A stretch of DNA of 64,000 nucleotides, from contig OZ240239.1 of assembly GCA_965198095.1 (NCBI GenBank), positions 1,984,001 through 2,048,000 of the forward strand, given 5' to 3'. The translations under genes were made by a program, and so were the position numbers. The DNA comes from CBDFJH01 sp965198095. GTDB taxonomy: Bacteria > Latescibacterota > UBA2968 > GCA-2709665. The notes beneath the pieces were generated by a model. It did no database searches, was not told the DNA's origin, and was given only the letters and a program-made list of their open reading frames with translations. Of the stretch, positions 1 to 7,573 are shown one piece after another (position 1 is the stretch's first letter; the number at the start of each line of letters is the position of its first letter).

Positions 1-531
1 GAGTCACTTTCTTCGGAGCAGCTCGAACGGATCACTCAGACGCATCGGACCATCAGGTATGTCTATACGGGGGGCGCGGTTCTGGGCACGCTTGTGTTCT
101 GGTTTCTATCTGCATTCCTGATCTGGCTGCTCGTTCAGGTCTTTGAAGGCAGAAGCGGCTTCAGGGCCATATTCTCAGTGGTGTCGCACGGGAGCGTGGT
201 CTCTTTGATTTCGGGGATTCTGGTCTTGGTTTTGGTGCTGGTGAAGGCTCAGAGAGAGGGGATTGATCCACAGAGCCTGGAGGTTCGTCTTGGCGCAGAC
301 TTGCTCGTAGAAGGTACTGTCCATCCTTCCTTGAAATTGCTCTTGGCAAACCTGAATCCGTTCAGTCTTTGGTATTACGGCCTTCTGACGGTAGGTGTCG
401 CAACGGTCTCTGGCTTCAGTCGTGTACGTTCCATGGGGGTCGTGGGTGTCTTCTGGATGCTTTCGATGGCGTTCGGTGCTGGAACCGCGTGGGTCGCGTC
501 CGTTTTCACGACGCCGACGCCTTCATTTTGA
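1..531 (+). CDS. YIP1-family integral membrane protein (5' end outside window)
   Basis: The reading frame is open from the first base, so the true start lies upstream. The visible 176 residues hold a soluble stretch and then several hydrophobic segments, including one at the start of the window and a long Leu/Val-rich helix in the middle. The C-terminal part, with NPFSLWYYGLL followed by a small-residue helix and a short SRVRSM loop, is the pattern of the YIP1 domain family (PF04893). Such proteins are polytopic inner-membrane proteins of unknown function in bacteria. Family assignment is by pattern only. The next clear gene is about 300 bases downstream, so it probably ends its own transcription unit. 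Confidence 0.6.
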   Translation, partial: ESLSSEQLERITQTHRTIRYVYTGGAVLGTLVFWFLSAFLIWLLVQVFEGRSGFRAIFSVVSHGSVVSLISGILVLVLVLVKAQREGIDPQSLEVRLGADLLVEGTVHPSLKLLLANLNPFSLWYYGLLTVGVATVSGFSRVRSMGVVGVFWMLSMAFGAGTAWVASVFTTPTPSF

Positions 532-609
532 ACGTCTCGATGAAACGAAACAGGTTCGTGCATCTCACGGGCCGCGGCATCCAGTCGGCGTTATAGACGG
601 TGGGATCGA

Positions 610-708
610 GTGACGCAATCGAAGATTGAGCGCATTTTCGATCGTGCAGACCTTTCCTTGGGTTTTGACGATCAGACCCTCCAGGAGACGGACACCACCG
701 ACCGATAA
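610..708 (+). CDS. Possible small acidic protein (32 aa), unconfirmed
   Basis: This GTG-started frame lies in the 295-base gap between the YIP1-like and DUF1844 genes. It reads as an acidic, uninterrupted 32-residue peptide (starts MTQSKIERIF, ends ETDTTDR) with ordinary codon choice, but only a weak purine stretch (GGTGGGA) precedes the start. No family is recognised. It may be a real small protein or chance; nothing else in the gap resembles a gene. Confidence 0.2.
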   Translation: MTQSKIERIFDRADLSLGFDDQTLQETDTTDR

Positions 709-826
709 TCCGCCTCCTTGCCGTTCTGCAGCGCGGGGCAATGGGCGGGCAGAGACAGAAAGCGACTCGCTTCGTGGGGGAGCGCTTGTTGATAGGTGGC
801 AGTTAGAGATCAGGAGGTGAGGGACT

Positions 827-1237
827 ATGGGAAAGCAAGAAGCCGGAACCCCGGAACAACAGAATCAACTCCTTTTCATGCAGCTTGTGATGATGTTTCA
901 GGGCGCGGCCTTCCAGCACATGGGAAAGGTGATGAACCCGGTCACGCAAAAGATCGAAAGAGACATGGCGCAGGCGAAGCACGCCATAGACATGCTTGGC
1001 ATGCTGGAATCGAAGACGCGGGGCAATCTCGAAGCGGAGGAAAAGCGCCTCCTCGACCATATGCTTTACGAGCTTCAGATGAACTACGTCGACGAAGTCA
1101 ACAAGGGCGAAGGGGGAGAAAAGGCCCAGACGCAGGAGCCGCAGGTCCCCGAAGTCGACGCTGCGTCGAGCGGAGAGGAGGAGCCGGGGGAGGGAAGCGC
1201 TGAAGATTCGAAGCCGGACGGGGAGAACACGCAGTGA
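827..1237 (+). CDS. DUF1844 domain protein
   Basis: This 136-residue soluble protein has the DUF1844 pattern (PF08899): a helical N-terminal half with LFMQLVMMFQGAAFQHMGK, a central segment with AKHAIDMLGMLESKTRGNL, and LLDHMLYELQMNYV. The last 45 residues are a low-complexity Glu/Pro/Ser tail. The start is fixed by AGGAGGTGAGGG just upstream of the ATG. Members are small proteins of unknown function, common in Gram-negative lineages outside the gamma-proteobacteria. The stop overlaps the GTG of the next gene in a GTGA, so the two are translationally coupled. Confidence 0.8.
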   Translation: MGKQEAGTPEQQNQLLFMQLVMMFQGAAFQHMGKVMNPVTQKIERDMAQAKHAIDMLGMLESKTRGNLEAEEKRLLDHMLYELQMNYVDEVNKGEGGEKAQTQEPQVPEVDAASSGEEEPGEGSAEDSKPDGENTQ

Positions 1238-1731
1238 CGACGTGGTCCAAGAAAGCAGTGTGGGGTCTGCTCCTTTTTTTGCCGGGATGCGCCTATTACT
1301 CGACTTCGGCGACCGGCGGGTCGGGCATTCGGTCCGTGGCCATTCCGCTCTTCGAGAACGAAAGCCTTGAAGCAGGGATTCACCAGACTTTCACAGACAG
1401 CCTTCTACAGGCATTCTTGTCCGACGGCGCCCTGAGGGTCGTAGACGAAGACCGGGCCGACGTGATTCTCAGGGGAACCGTGATGGAAGTCAGGGAGGAA
1501 CCGTTCACCTACGGGGAGGCTGCCGATCAATTTCAGATTTTAGTCTTTCTGGATGTCGACTGTTACGACACGCGAACGAAGAAATCCCTCTGGGAGGAAA
1601 AGAGGTTGCGCGGATATGGCGTCTACAGCGCCTCGCTGCGTAGAGAAGAGGAACGAGACAACGGACTGGCGGATGCCTTCAAGATCTTGACCCGCGATAT
1701 CGTGGACCGAATACAGGTCGGAGGGTGGTAG
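1234..1731 (+). CDS. lptE: LptE-like LPS-assembly lipoprotein
   Basis: A 165-residue lipoprotein: basic N-terminus, hydrophobic core and lipobox LPGC with the acylated Cys at residue 19. The mature part begins AYYSTSATGG and continues IRSVAIPLFENESLEAGIHQTFTD, the signature of the LptE family (PF04390), which plugs the LptD barrel in the outer membrane during LPS insertion. Length is normal for the family. The GTG start overlaps the DUF1844 stop. It implies an LPS-bearing outer membrane; LptD itself is not in the window. Confidence 0.75.
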   Translation: MTTWSKKAVWGLLLFLPGCAYYSTSATGGSGIRSVAIPLFENESLEAGIHQTFTDSLLQAFLSDGALRVVDEDRADVILRGTVMEVREEPFTYGEAADQFQILVFLDVDCYDTRTKKSLWEEKRLRGYGVYSASLRREEERDNGLADAFKILTRDIVDRIQVGGW

Positions 1732-1800
1732 CTTCCAAAGGCGAATGCCCTGGCTGCGCACAAATCTCCGTGCCTTAACCGAGGCAGCCAACGCTCAGGA

Positions 1801-2313
1801 TTGGTAAGAGATTCAGGGGCTGCTGAGCTCGAAGCCCGAGGTTCGGGATGGACCGTGGTGTCTGAAATCACGCGAGACTTCACCGCAACCACTTTTGTCG
1901 TGCAGGATCGGCGTACGGTCTTGCTTTTCCACAAAAAGGTCCGGCAGTGGCTCCCGCCGGGCGGACATATCCGACCGAACGAGCTCCCGTGCGACGCCGC
2001 CGTTCGAGAGGTCGAGGAGGAGACCGGTCTCAAAGTGGAGCTGACGTCGAAACGAGCCAGGATGGGCACTGTCGAGGTGCTTTGCCGGCCTGAATATATC
2101 CTGCTCGAGCAAATCACGCCAAGCCATCAACACATCGACCTGATCTATTTCGCCAGGGTGGTGGGTGGGCGTTTTCGCTATTCTGTGGCGGAAGCGGAGG
2201 GCTACAGATGGTGTACCGAGGCAGAACTGGACGATTCCGAAATCCTGGAAGACATCCGGCAGCTCGGAAAAACGGCGATTCAAAAGGTGCAATCTTGCTG
2301 CGGCGACGGCTGA
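1801..2313 (+). CDS. NUDIX hydrolase
   Basis: The protein carries a complete Nudix box at about residues 55-77 (GX5EX7REUXEEXGU), preceded by WLPPGGH and a VLLFHKK strand. Nudix enzymes cleave nucleoside diphosphates linked to another moiety, using metal bound by the REXXEE glutamates; the substrate cannot be read from sequence. The TTG at 1801 lies only two bases after a purine run. The first 18 residues look non-conserved, so the real start may be one of the adjacent GTG codons at 1855/1858, just before the SEITRDF segment. Downstream lies cysK after 66 bases. Confidence 0.8.
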   Translation: MVRDSGAAELEARGSGWTVVSEITRDFTATTFVVQDRRTVLLFHKKVRQWLPPGGHIRPNELPCDAAVREVEEETGLKVELTSKRARMGTVEVLCRPEYILLEQITPSHQHIDLIYFARVVGGRFRYSVAEAEGYRWCTEAELDDSEILEDIRQLGKTAIQKVQSCCGDG

Positions 2314-2379
2314 AGGCGGCTTTCTAAACAGATCTCCCCTGAAATTTTTTTGTGACATTGAACGCCCGCGAGTATCGGA

Positions 2380-3318
2380 ATGCCATTGGATAACGCCGTA
2401 GTCGAAAGCGTGCTGGATCTGATAGGAGAGACCCCGTTGATCCGCTTGCAGCACGTCGTATCTCCGGGGATGGCCGAAGTGGTGGCGAAGGTGGAATGGC
2501 TGAATGCCGCGGGTTCGGTGAAGGACCGAATCGCCCGAGCGATGATCGATGCCGCGGAGCAGGAGGGAGATCTACGGCCGGGCATGAGGATCGTGGAGCC
2601 GACGAGTGGAAACACGGGCATTGGCTTGGCGATGGTCGCCGCGTCGAAGGGCTACCGGTTGACGCTTACGATGCCAGAGACGATGAGCCGGGAAAGGATT
2701 GAACTGCTGAGGAGCTTTGATGCTGAAGTGGTGCTCACGCCTGGAGAAGAAGACATGGATGGGGCGTTAAAGGCGGCCCGAGAAATCTTGGATGAATCCC
2801 CGGAGACGACCTACATGCCTCAGCAGTTCGAGAACGAGGCCAATCCGGAAGTGCATAGGAGAACGACTGCGGTCGAAATCTTGAACGCCGTAGATGGACA
2901 GGTGGACGCCGTTGTCGCCGGGGTTGGGACGGGTGGGACGATTACAGGCGTGGGCGAGGTCCTGAAGGCGCACAACCCGAATGTCCAGGTTGTGGCGGTT
3001 GAGCCCTCGGAATCCAATGTGCTCTCGGGAGGGAAGGCGGGGCGCCACAACATCCAGGGGATAGGTGCCGGATTTTTTCCTGACGTTCTGAATTTGGGTG
3101 TGATCGATGAAGTGATCTGCGTGGAAGAACCCGACGCCTTTGAAATGGCGCGCCGGCTGGCCAGGGAAGAGGGGATGCTCGTCGGGATCTCTGCTGGCGC
3201 CAATGTCTGGGCGGCGTTGAAGATGGCCGAACGGCTGGGAGCGGGCAGAAGGGTCGTGACCGTGCTGTGCGATTCAGGAGGGCGTTACTTCAGCGTAGAA
3301 GGGTTCTCGCCCGCCTGA
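2380..3318 (+). CDS. cysK: Cysteine synthase (O-acetylserine sulfhydrylase)
   Basis: 312 residues, normal for CysK. The PLP-binding Lys is K48 in NAAGSVKDR; the substrate loop TSGNTG is at 75-80, the phosphate loop is GVGTGGTITG, and GISAGAN lies near the C-terminus. It catalyses O-acetyl-L-serine plus sulfide to L-cysteine and acetate in the cytosol. Cystathionine beta-synthases share the fold but carry extra domains absent here. No cysE or sulfate-reduction genes are adjacent, so regulation cannot be inferred from context. Confidence 0.9.
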   Translation: MPLDNAVVESVLDLIGETPLIRLQHVVSPGMAEVVAKVEWLNAAGSVKDRIARAMIDAAEQEGDLRPGMRIVEPTSGNTGIGLAMVAASKGYRLTLTMPETMSRERIELLRSFDAEVVLTPGEEDMDGALKAAREILDESPETTYMPQQFENEANPEVHRRTTAVEILNAVDGQVDAVVAGVGTGGTITGVGEVLKAHNPNVQVVAVEPSESNVLSGGKAGRHNIQGIGAGFFPDVLNLGVIDEVICVEEPDAFEMARRLAREEGMLVGISAGANVWAALKMAERLGAGRRVVTVLCDSGGRYFSVEGFSPA

Positions 3319-3344
3319 TCTTTTGGGTTTTGTGACGCGCGCCG

Positions 3345-3390
3345 GCGGCTTGATTTGGGGTCAAACGCCGCGCTTCGCGGAGGGCAATCG
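3345..3390. repeat. Two-hairpin element, copy 1 (upstream of ssb)
   Basis: Hairpin one pairs GCGGC-TTGA (3345-3353) with TCAA-(ac)-GCCGC (3361-3371). Hairpin two is CCGCG-ctt-CGCGG (3368-3380), followed by AGGGCAATC. The two overlap and could alternate. The same layout, with different bases in both stems, recurs after ssb at 4015-4059. Confidence 0.55.
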
Positions 3391-3408
3391 AGGGACCTGG
3401 GCCTTACC

Positions 3409-3437
3409 TTGACAAAGTTTGAGCTGGCGACTATATT
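3409..3437 (+). promoter_or_regulatory. Sigma-70-type promoter of ssb
   Basis: A perfect -35 TTGACA (3409-3414), a 17-base spacer and TATATT (3432-3437) give a near-consensus promoter. Transcription would start near 3444, about 80 bases before the ssb ATG. It is the best promoter match seen in the window. Confidence 0.75.
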
Positions 3438-3525
3438 CCGAAAAAAGGTTCACGATCGTAACATCTCCCTCAGGATCGTGCCATGATCCCATTCAATCAA
3501 GTTTCTTTTCGCGAGGAGGTTCGGT

Positions 3526-4002
3526 ATGGCACGGGGAATCAATAAGGTCATCCTCATCGGCAACGTCGGCGCAGATCCGGAACTTCGGTACACCCCCGCC
3601 GGCGCGGCGGTTGCGAATTTCAACGTGGCGACGAACGAAAGCTGGACGGACAAATCTGGCGAGCGGCACGAACAGACGGAGTGGCATCGCGTGGTGGCTT
3701 GGAGCCGCCTGGCCGAGATCTGTAACCAGTACCTCCGCAAGGGGAGCAAGGTCTACGTAGAAGGACGTCTCCAGACGCGGAGCTGGGAAGGCCAAGATGG
3801 ACAGAAGCGGTATACGACAGAGGTGATCGCTCGGGAAATGCAGATGCTGGATTCCCGGGGTGATGCAGTCGGCGGGCCTGAGGGCGGCGCGCCTTCCGCG
3901 TCGGGTCCCGCCTCACCGCCCGAGCCTCAGTCAGAAGAACCCACTACGACGGCCGCAAAGGGGGCGCCCTCCTACAGTCCCGACGACGACCTGCCCTTCT
4001 GA
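3526..4002 (+). CDS. ssb: Single-stranded DNA-binding protein
   Basis: 158 residues. The OB fold begins MARGINKVILIGNVG and includes the conserved LRYTPAG, WHRVVAW and YVEGRLQTRSW segments. A Pro/Ser/Glu-rich linker follows, then the acidic tip DDDLPF that recruits replication and repair partners. It binds ssDNA as a tetramer. The start is set by GAGGAGGTTCGGT before the ATG. It is a single-gene unit with its own promoter and a hairpin downstream. The full-length C-terminal tip argues for the housekeeping copy. Confidence 0.95.
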   Translation: MARGINKVILIGNVGADPELRYTPAGAAVANFNVATNESWTDKSGERHEQTEWHRVVAWSRLAEICNQYLRKGSKVYVEGRLQTRSWEGQDGQKRYTTEVIAREMQMLDSRGDAVGGPEGGAPSASGPASPPEPQSEEPTTTAAKGAPSYSPDDDLPF

Positions 4003-4014
4003 GGGTTGGCGGTA

Positions 4015-4059
4015 GCGGTTTGATGAGGGTTAAACCGGCGCGAAGCGCGATCGGCAATC
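4015..4059. repeat. Two-hairpin element, copy 2 (downstream of ssb)
   Basis: Hairpin one is CGGTTT (4016-4021) with AAACCG (4032-4037). Hairpin two is CGCG-aag-CGCG (4039-4049). GGCAATC follows, as in copy 1. Aligned with 3345-3390, the order TTGA, GGG, AAAC, hairpin, GGCAATC is kept while stem bases differ on both sides. Confidence 0.55.
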
Positions 4060-4074
4060 CAGAATCGTTCAAAG

Positions 4075-4113
4075 GCCCGCACGTTCCGGTTCCGGAGTGT
4101 GCGGGCGTTATTT
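4075..4113. terminator. Hairpin between convergent ssb and methyltransferase genes
   Basis: GCCCGCAC (4075-4082) pairs perfectly with GTGCGGGC (4099-4106) around a 16-base loop, followed by GTTATTTA. The T-tract is short, but the position between two converging genes fits a bidirectional terminator. Confidence 0.5.
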
Positions 4114-4115
4114 AG

Positions 4116-5123
4116 TCATTCCTCCGGCCTTTTCGCCTCCAAGATGCTGGAGCCGTCAGCCAGAAGGGTCCTTTCGTATCTCTCGAAGCCTGCCTCTGAG
4201 AGCCAGGCGGCGTATTCTTGCTCAGTATAGGCCTGCCCTTCGTGATAGAGGTTCAGAAAGACGATGTTGAAGAAAGCGGCAGGTTTAGGAGAGACGCGGG
4301 TGTTATCCAGGATGCCTGCACCGAGGATGAGGATCCTGCCTCCAGGCCGAATTGCCCTGCCAACGTTTCGAACGACCTCTTGGGCCTGGCCGGGGGAAAG
4401 GGTCTGGAGCAGGGACTTCAGGACCGCGACATCGAACGACCCGACGGGCGACTGCTCTGCGGCATTGCAGGTCTGCACGCGGACCGTCCGAGAAGCGTCA
4501 GCCTTCCGTATGAATCGTTTCGTGATTGGCGCGACGGCAGGGAGCTCCACCACGGTCGCACGAAGTCCTGGCACCGCTTCTGCGACTGCGATGGCAAGCC
4601 CTCCAGATCCACCGCCCACGTCCAACAGCCGGGTATCCGCCTCGAAACCTTGCCTGCGAACCAGCTCGCGACCCGTTTCCAGCGCGTCGCGATGCAGGTC
4701 GCCTAGGAAGACCTCCAATTCTTCGGAGGACATTTCGGACGGTTCGTGTCTGGCGCGGGGGACACCGGCTCGGATCGACGCCGCCGTTCGGAGTGCGGCC
4801 GGCCAGAGCCGATTCAAGAGTTTATGGGCGTCTCCTATATAGGAGGGACGCGTGGACACAAGGTATCGATCTGCCTCGGGACTGTTGGCGAACAGATCCC
4901 CATTCAGGGACAACAATTCGGCGGCAACGAGGGCATACAGGAGCGGGGCGAGCCTCCCCGTCTCCACGCCCCGGGTCTCAGCGATCTGACTGACCGTCAG
5001 CGGCCCGTCCTTGAGAGGCGTAAAGAGATCCAGCTCCATCGCAGCGAGGGCCGCAAAGGAGGGATAGACGGCCGACGTGAGCTTTTCCAGGAAATCGGGC
5101 TGCGGATACGGTCTCTCATCCAT
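4116..5123 (-). CDS. SAM-dependent O-methyltransferase (plant COMT/ASMT-type fold)
   Basis: 335 residues. An N-terminal winged-helix dimerisation domain (residues 1-100, with the FAALAAMELDLFTPLKDG segment) is followed by a class I methyltransferase domain with the SAM motif LLDVGGGSGG at 166-175. This is the Methyltransf_2/dimerisation architecture (PF00891 type) shared by bacterial hydroxyneurosporene and tetracenomycin O-methyltransferases. Substrate is unknown. It is transcribed divergently from the Gfo/Idh gene, 119 bases apart, and stands alone on its strand. Confidence 0.75.
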   Translation of the reverse strand: MDERPYPQPDFLEKLTSAVYPSFAALAAMELDLFTPLKDGPLTVSQIAETRGVETGRLAPLLYALVAAELLSLNGDLFANSPEADRYLVSTRPSYIGDAHKLLNRLWPAALRTAASIRAGVPRARHEPSEMSSEELEVFLGDLHRDALETGRELVRRQGFEADTRLLDVGGGSGGLAIAVAEAVPGLRATVVELPAVAPITKRFIRKADASRTVRVQTCNAAEQSPVGSFDVAVLKSLLQTLSPGQAQEVVRNVGRAIRPGGRILILGAGILDNTRVSPKPAAFFNIVFLNLYHEGQAYTEQEYAAWLSEAGFERYERTLLADGSSILEAKRPEE

Positions 5124-5242
5124 TGTGACATTCCTTTGCCATCGAGGTGGTGGCCCGGAAAGCGCACGTTTCCTGCTTTTGAAGACGGACGATTGCCGAA
5201 GTCAATGACATCCTGTGAACGAAGGGGATCAATCAGCCGGAG

Positions 5243-6454
5243 ATGGCGATGTCGCGTCCCATGACCAAGCTCCGTATTGGCGTCCTTGGCCTCCGCCGGG
5301 GTCTCGCCCATCTCTCCAACCTGCTTACTCTAAGAGAAGTAGACGTCGTCGGAGCGTGTGACCGCTTTCCTGCGAAGCGCCGGAAGGCGCAAAGCCGAAT
5401 CGATCAGCAGGGTGCGGGGACGCGGATCGTCTCGGAGTATGAAGCGCTGTTGAAAATGGACCTGGATGCTGTTGTGATCGCGAGCAACGGCAAAGTCCAG
5501 GTCGAACACGCGTGTCTCGCGATGGAAGCCGGTTGTCACGTCCTCTCTGAAGTCCCGGGGGCGGACACTCAGGAGGAGCTGATTCGCCTGAAGGAGACCG
5601 TCGAACGAACGGAAAAGACTTACATGCTCGCCGAAAATGCCTGCTACAATGACTTTCTCCGCTACTGGCGAAAGTGGGTTCAGGAGGACCGGTTCGGCGC
5701 CATCTCGATCGCAGAGGGCGAATACCTTCACTACCTCCCGCAGACGCTCTTCCTACCGGACGGAGAGCGCCTGTCGCCGAGCGAAGCCAAGGCCGCTCTC
5801 TGCAACGGAACCCGGCCGATCTGGCGGGCAGACCAGCCCCCTATCCAGTATCTCACACACGATCTGGGTCCGCTCCTTGAGGTCCTGGATGACCGATGTA
5901 CGTCGGTCGCCTGTATGAGCGCGCCCCGGCACTGCAAAGAGGCGCCACTCCGGTCTGACGGTCAGATCGCCCTGCTCAAGACTCAGAAGGGCACGCTGAT
6001 CAAGATTTTGGTCACGCTGAACAGTCCGCGCCCTTCCGAGCACCGCTACCGCCTCTTCGGGGTTCGGGGCGGCGTGGAGTGGTTCTATTACGAGAACCAC
6101 GGCCGCTATTTCGGTCCCGAGCTCGTCGAAGAAGACGGGTGGATGACGGTCTCGATCGGAAAATCTGCGATAGACGAGGACCCCTCGAGCGGCGGGCACG
6201 GCGGCACCGATCTAAAAGTGGTTCGCCATTTTGTAGAGACCCTTCTCGCAGGTCGGGATTCTCCGATCGACGTCTATCGCACGATTGACTACGCGCTTCC
6301 CGGCATCGTCGCCGCTCGATCGGCTGAAAACGGAGGCGCGCCAGAACCGATTCCCGACTTCCGTGCCCGGCCGTTTACGCGGTCCCCGTTCTGGGATACG
6401 ATCGATCTTCCGGATGAAGCGCCGAAGCGCGCGCCCTATCAGCCCTTGGGATAA
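5243..6454 (+). CDS. Gfo/Idh/MocA-family oxidoreductase
   Basis: 403 residues. An N-terminal Rossmann fold (LRIGVLGLRRGLAHL, with a loop departing from the classical GxGxxG) is followed by a DLDAVVIAS strand, a VLSEVPGA segment in the usual place of the EKP motif, and a C-terminal alpha/beta domain. Family members oxidise or isomerise sugars and cyclitols with NAD(P). In this member Lys of EKP is replaced by Val (SEVP), which may alter or abolish dehydrogenase activity. Nearby ATGs at 5249 and 5264 are alternative starts. It heads a same-strand run with an aldolase and hydroxyacid dehydrogenase. Confidence 0.75.
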   Translation: MAMSRPMTKLRIGVLGLRRGLAHLSNLLTLREVDVVGACDRFPAKRRKAQSRIDQQGAGTRIVSEYEALLKMDLDAVVIASNGKVQVEHACLAMEAGCHVLSEVPGADTQEELIRLKETVERTEKTYMLAENACYNDFLRYWRKWVQEDRFGAISIAEGEYLHYLPQTLFLPDGERLSPSEAKAALCNGTRPIWRADQPPIQYLTHDLGPLLEVLDDRCTSVACMSAPRHCKEAPLRSDGQIALLKTQKGTLIKILVTLNSPRPSEHRYRLFGVRGGVEWFYYENHGRYFGPELVEEDGWMTVSIGKSAIDEDPSSGGHGGTDLKVVRHFVETLLAGRDSPIDVYRTIDYALPGIVAARSAENGGAPEPIPDFRARPFTRSPFWDTIDLPDEAPKRAPYQPLG

Positions 6455-6659
6455 CATCTCCAGAAATCCGGGGCCGGACAGCACAGGGCCGCTGCGCGAG
6501 CGTTTCCACACCGGCACCCGCAGCGCGGATACCGCTTCACGACCTGTCCGACCTTGTCCATTTCAGTCACGGTATCCCCATGATAATACATAAAGGCGCC
6601 GGCGGGTTGCCTCTCTCATTCAGCCGCCGACCCGTCCCTTACGATTGGAGCTTGGGAAG

Positions 6660-7454
6660 ATGCGACGGAATCGACTTCGAGAACGGCTGAAAGCCGACGA
6701 ACCCAGCCTGGGAACCCGAATCCAGATCCTCGAACCGATTGTGGTGGAGCTGATCGGCCATTCCGGACACTTCGATTATGTCGAATTCGTGGCCGAGTAT
6801 GCGTCGTACGATCTGTATGCCCTGGAGCATCTGGGCCGTAGCGTGGCTCTGTTCGACGCGATGACGTCCATGATGAAGGTGGAACAGGAGCTGCGGGCCT
6901 ATCTCGCGTCGCGTGCCATCGGCGCGGGCATTCAAAATGTCCTGTTTTCAGACGTGAGGACCGTGGCCGATGTCCAGGACTGCGTGCTCGCCGTGCGGGC
7001 CGAGACGCCCCAAACAGGCGGCCGGCACGGCACCTCCTTGCGTCGGGGCGCCGGATTCGTCCACGAGTTCGGCACGCCGGCCTTTGTTCAGGCGATGGAA
7101 GAGGTCGTCATCGGCTTGATGATCGAGAAGGCCGAAGCCGTGGAAGATCTGGAAGCGTTGCTCTCGGTCAAGGGCGTCGACATGGTCCAGTTTGGGCCCG
7201 GGGACTACTCGATGAGCATTGGTCATCCGGGGCAATACGATCATCCTGAGGTGTTGAAGGCGGAGCAGCGCGTGATCGAGGCCGCGTTGAAAGTCGGGAT
7301 CGCGCCGAGGGCCGAGATCTACAGCCCGGAGCAGGCGAGCAAATACCTCGAAATGGGCGTGAGGCATTTCTGCATCGGTCTGGACGTCTTTCTGCTGCGG
7401 GACTGGTTCAAAGCGAACGGAAGGGCGATGAGGGAGGTGCTGGAGAAGATTTAG
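6660..7454 (+). CDS. HpcH/HpaI-family aldolase
   Basis: 264 residues, beginning MRRNRLRERLKADEPSLGT, with the FDYVEFV strand, the GVDMVQFGPGDYSMSIG segment and FCIGLDVFLL near the end, all typical of class II pyruvate/2-keto-acid aldolases (PF03328). These use a divalent metal to cleave 2-keto-3-deoxy acids. The ATG at 6660 is chosen because GGAG lies nine bases before it; a TTG at 6645 is an alternative. The 190 bases upstream show no gene. With the Gfo/Idh and D-2-hydroxyacid dehydrogenase neighbours it suggests sugar-acid breakdown. Confidence 0.75.
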   Translation: MRRNRLRERLKADEPSLGTRIQILEPIVVELIGHSGHFDYVEFVAEYASYDLYALEHLGRSVALFDAMTSMMKVEQELRAYLASRAIGAGIQNVLFSDVRTVADVQDCVLAVRAETPQTGGRHGTSLRRGAGFVHEFGTPAFVQAMEEVVIGLMIEKAEAVEDLEALLSVKGVDMVQFGPGDYSMSIGHPGQYDHPEVLKAEQRVIEAALKVGIAPRAEIYSPEQASKYLEMGVRHFCIGLDVFLLRDWFKANGRAMREVLEKI

Positions 7455-7573
7455 AAGCGTTCATCCCTTGCGTCTCCTGAAGCGTATCCGGGCGTGGCGC
7501 CGTCTTGCGGACACTTCGTGGAGACACAAGTCCCAAATCCACGCACCGCCGTATTCAAGACATTCCAGCTAAG

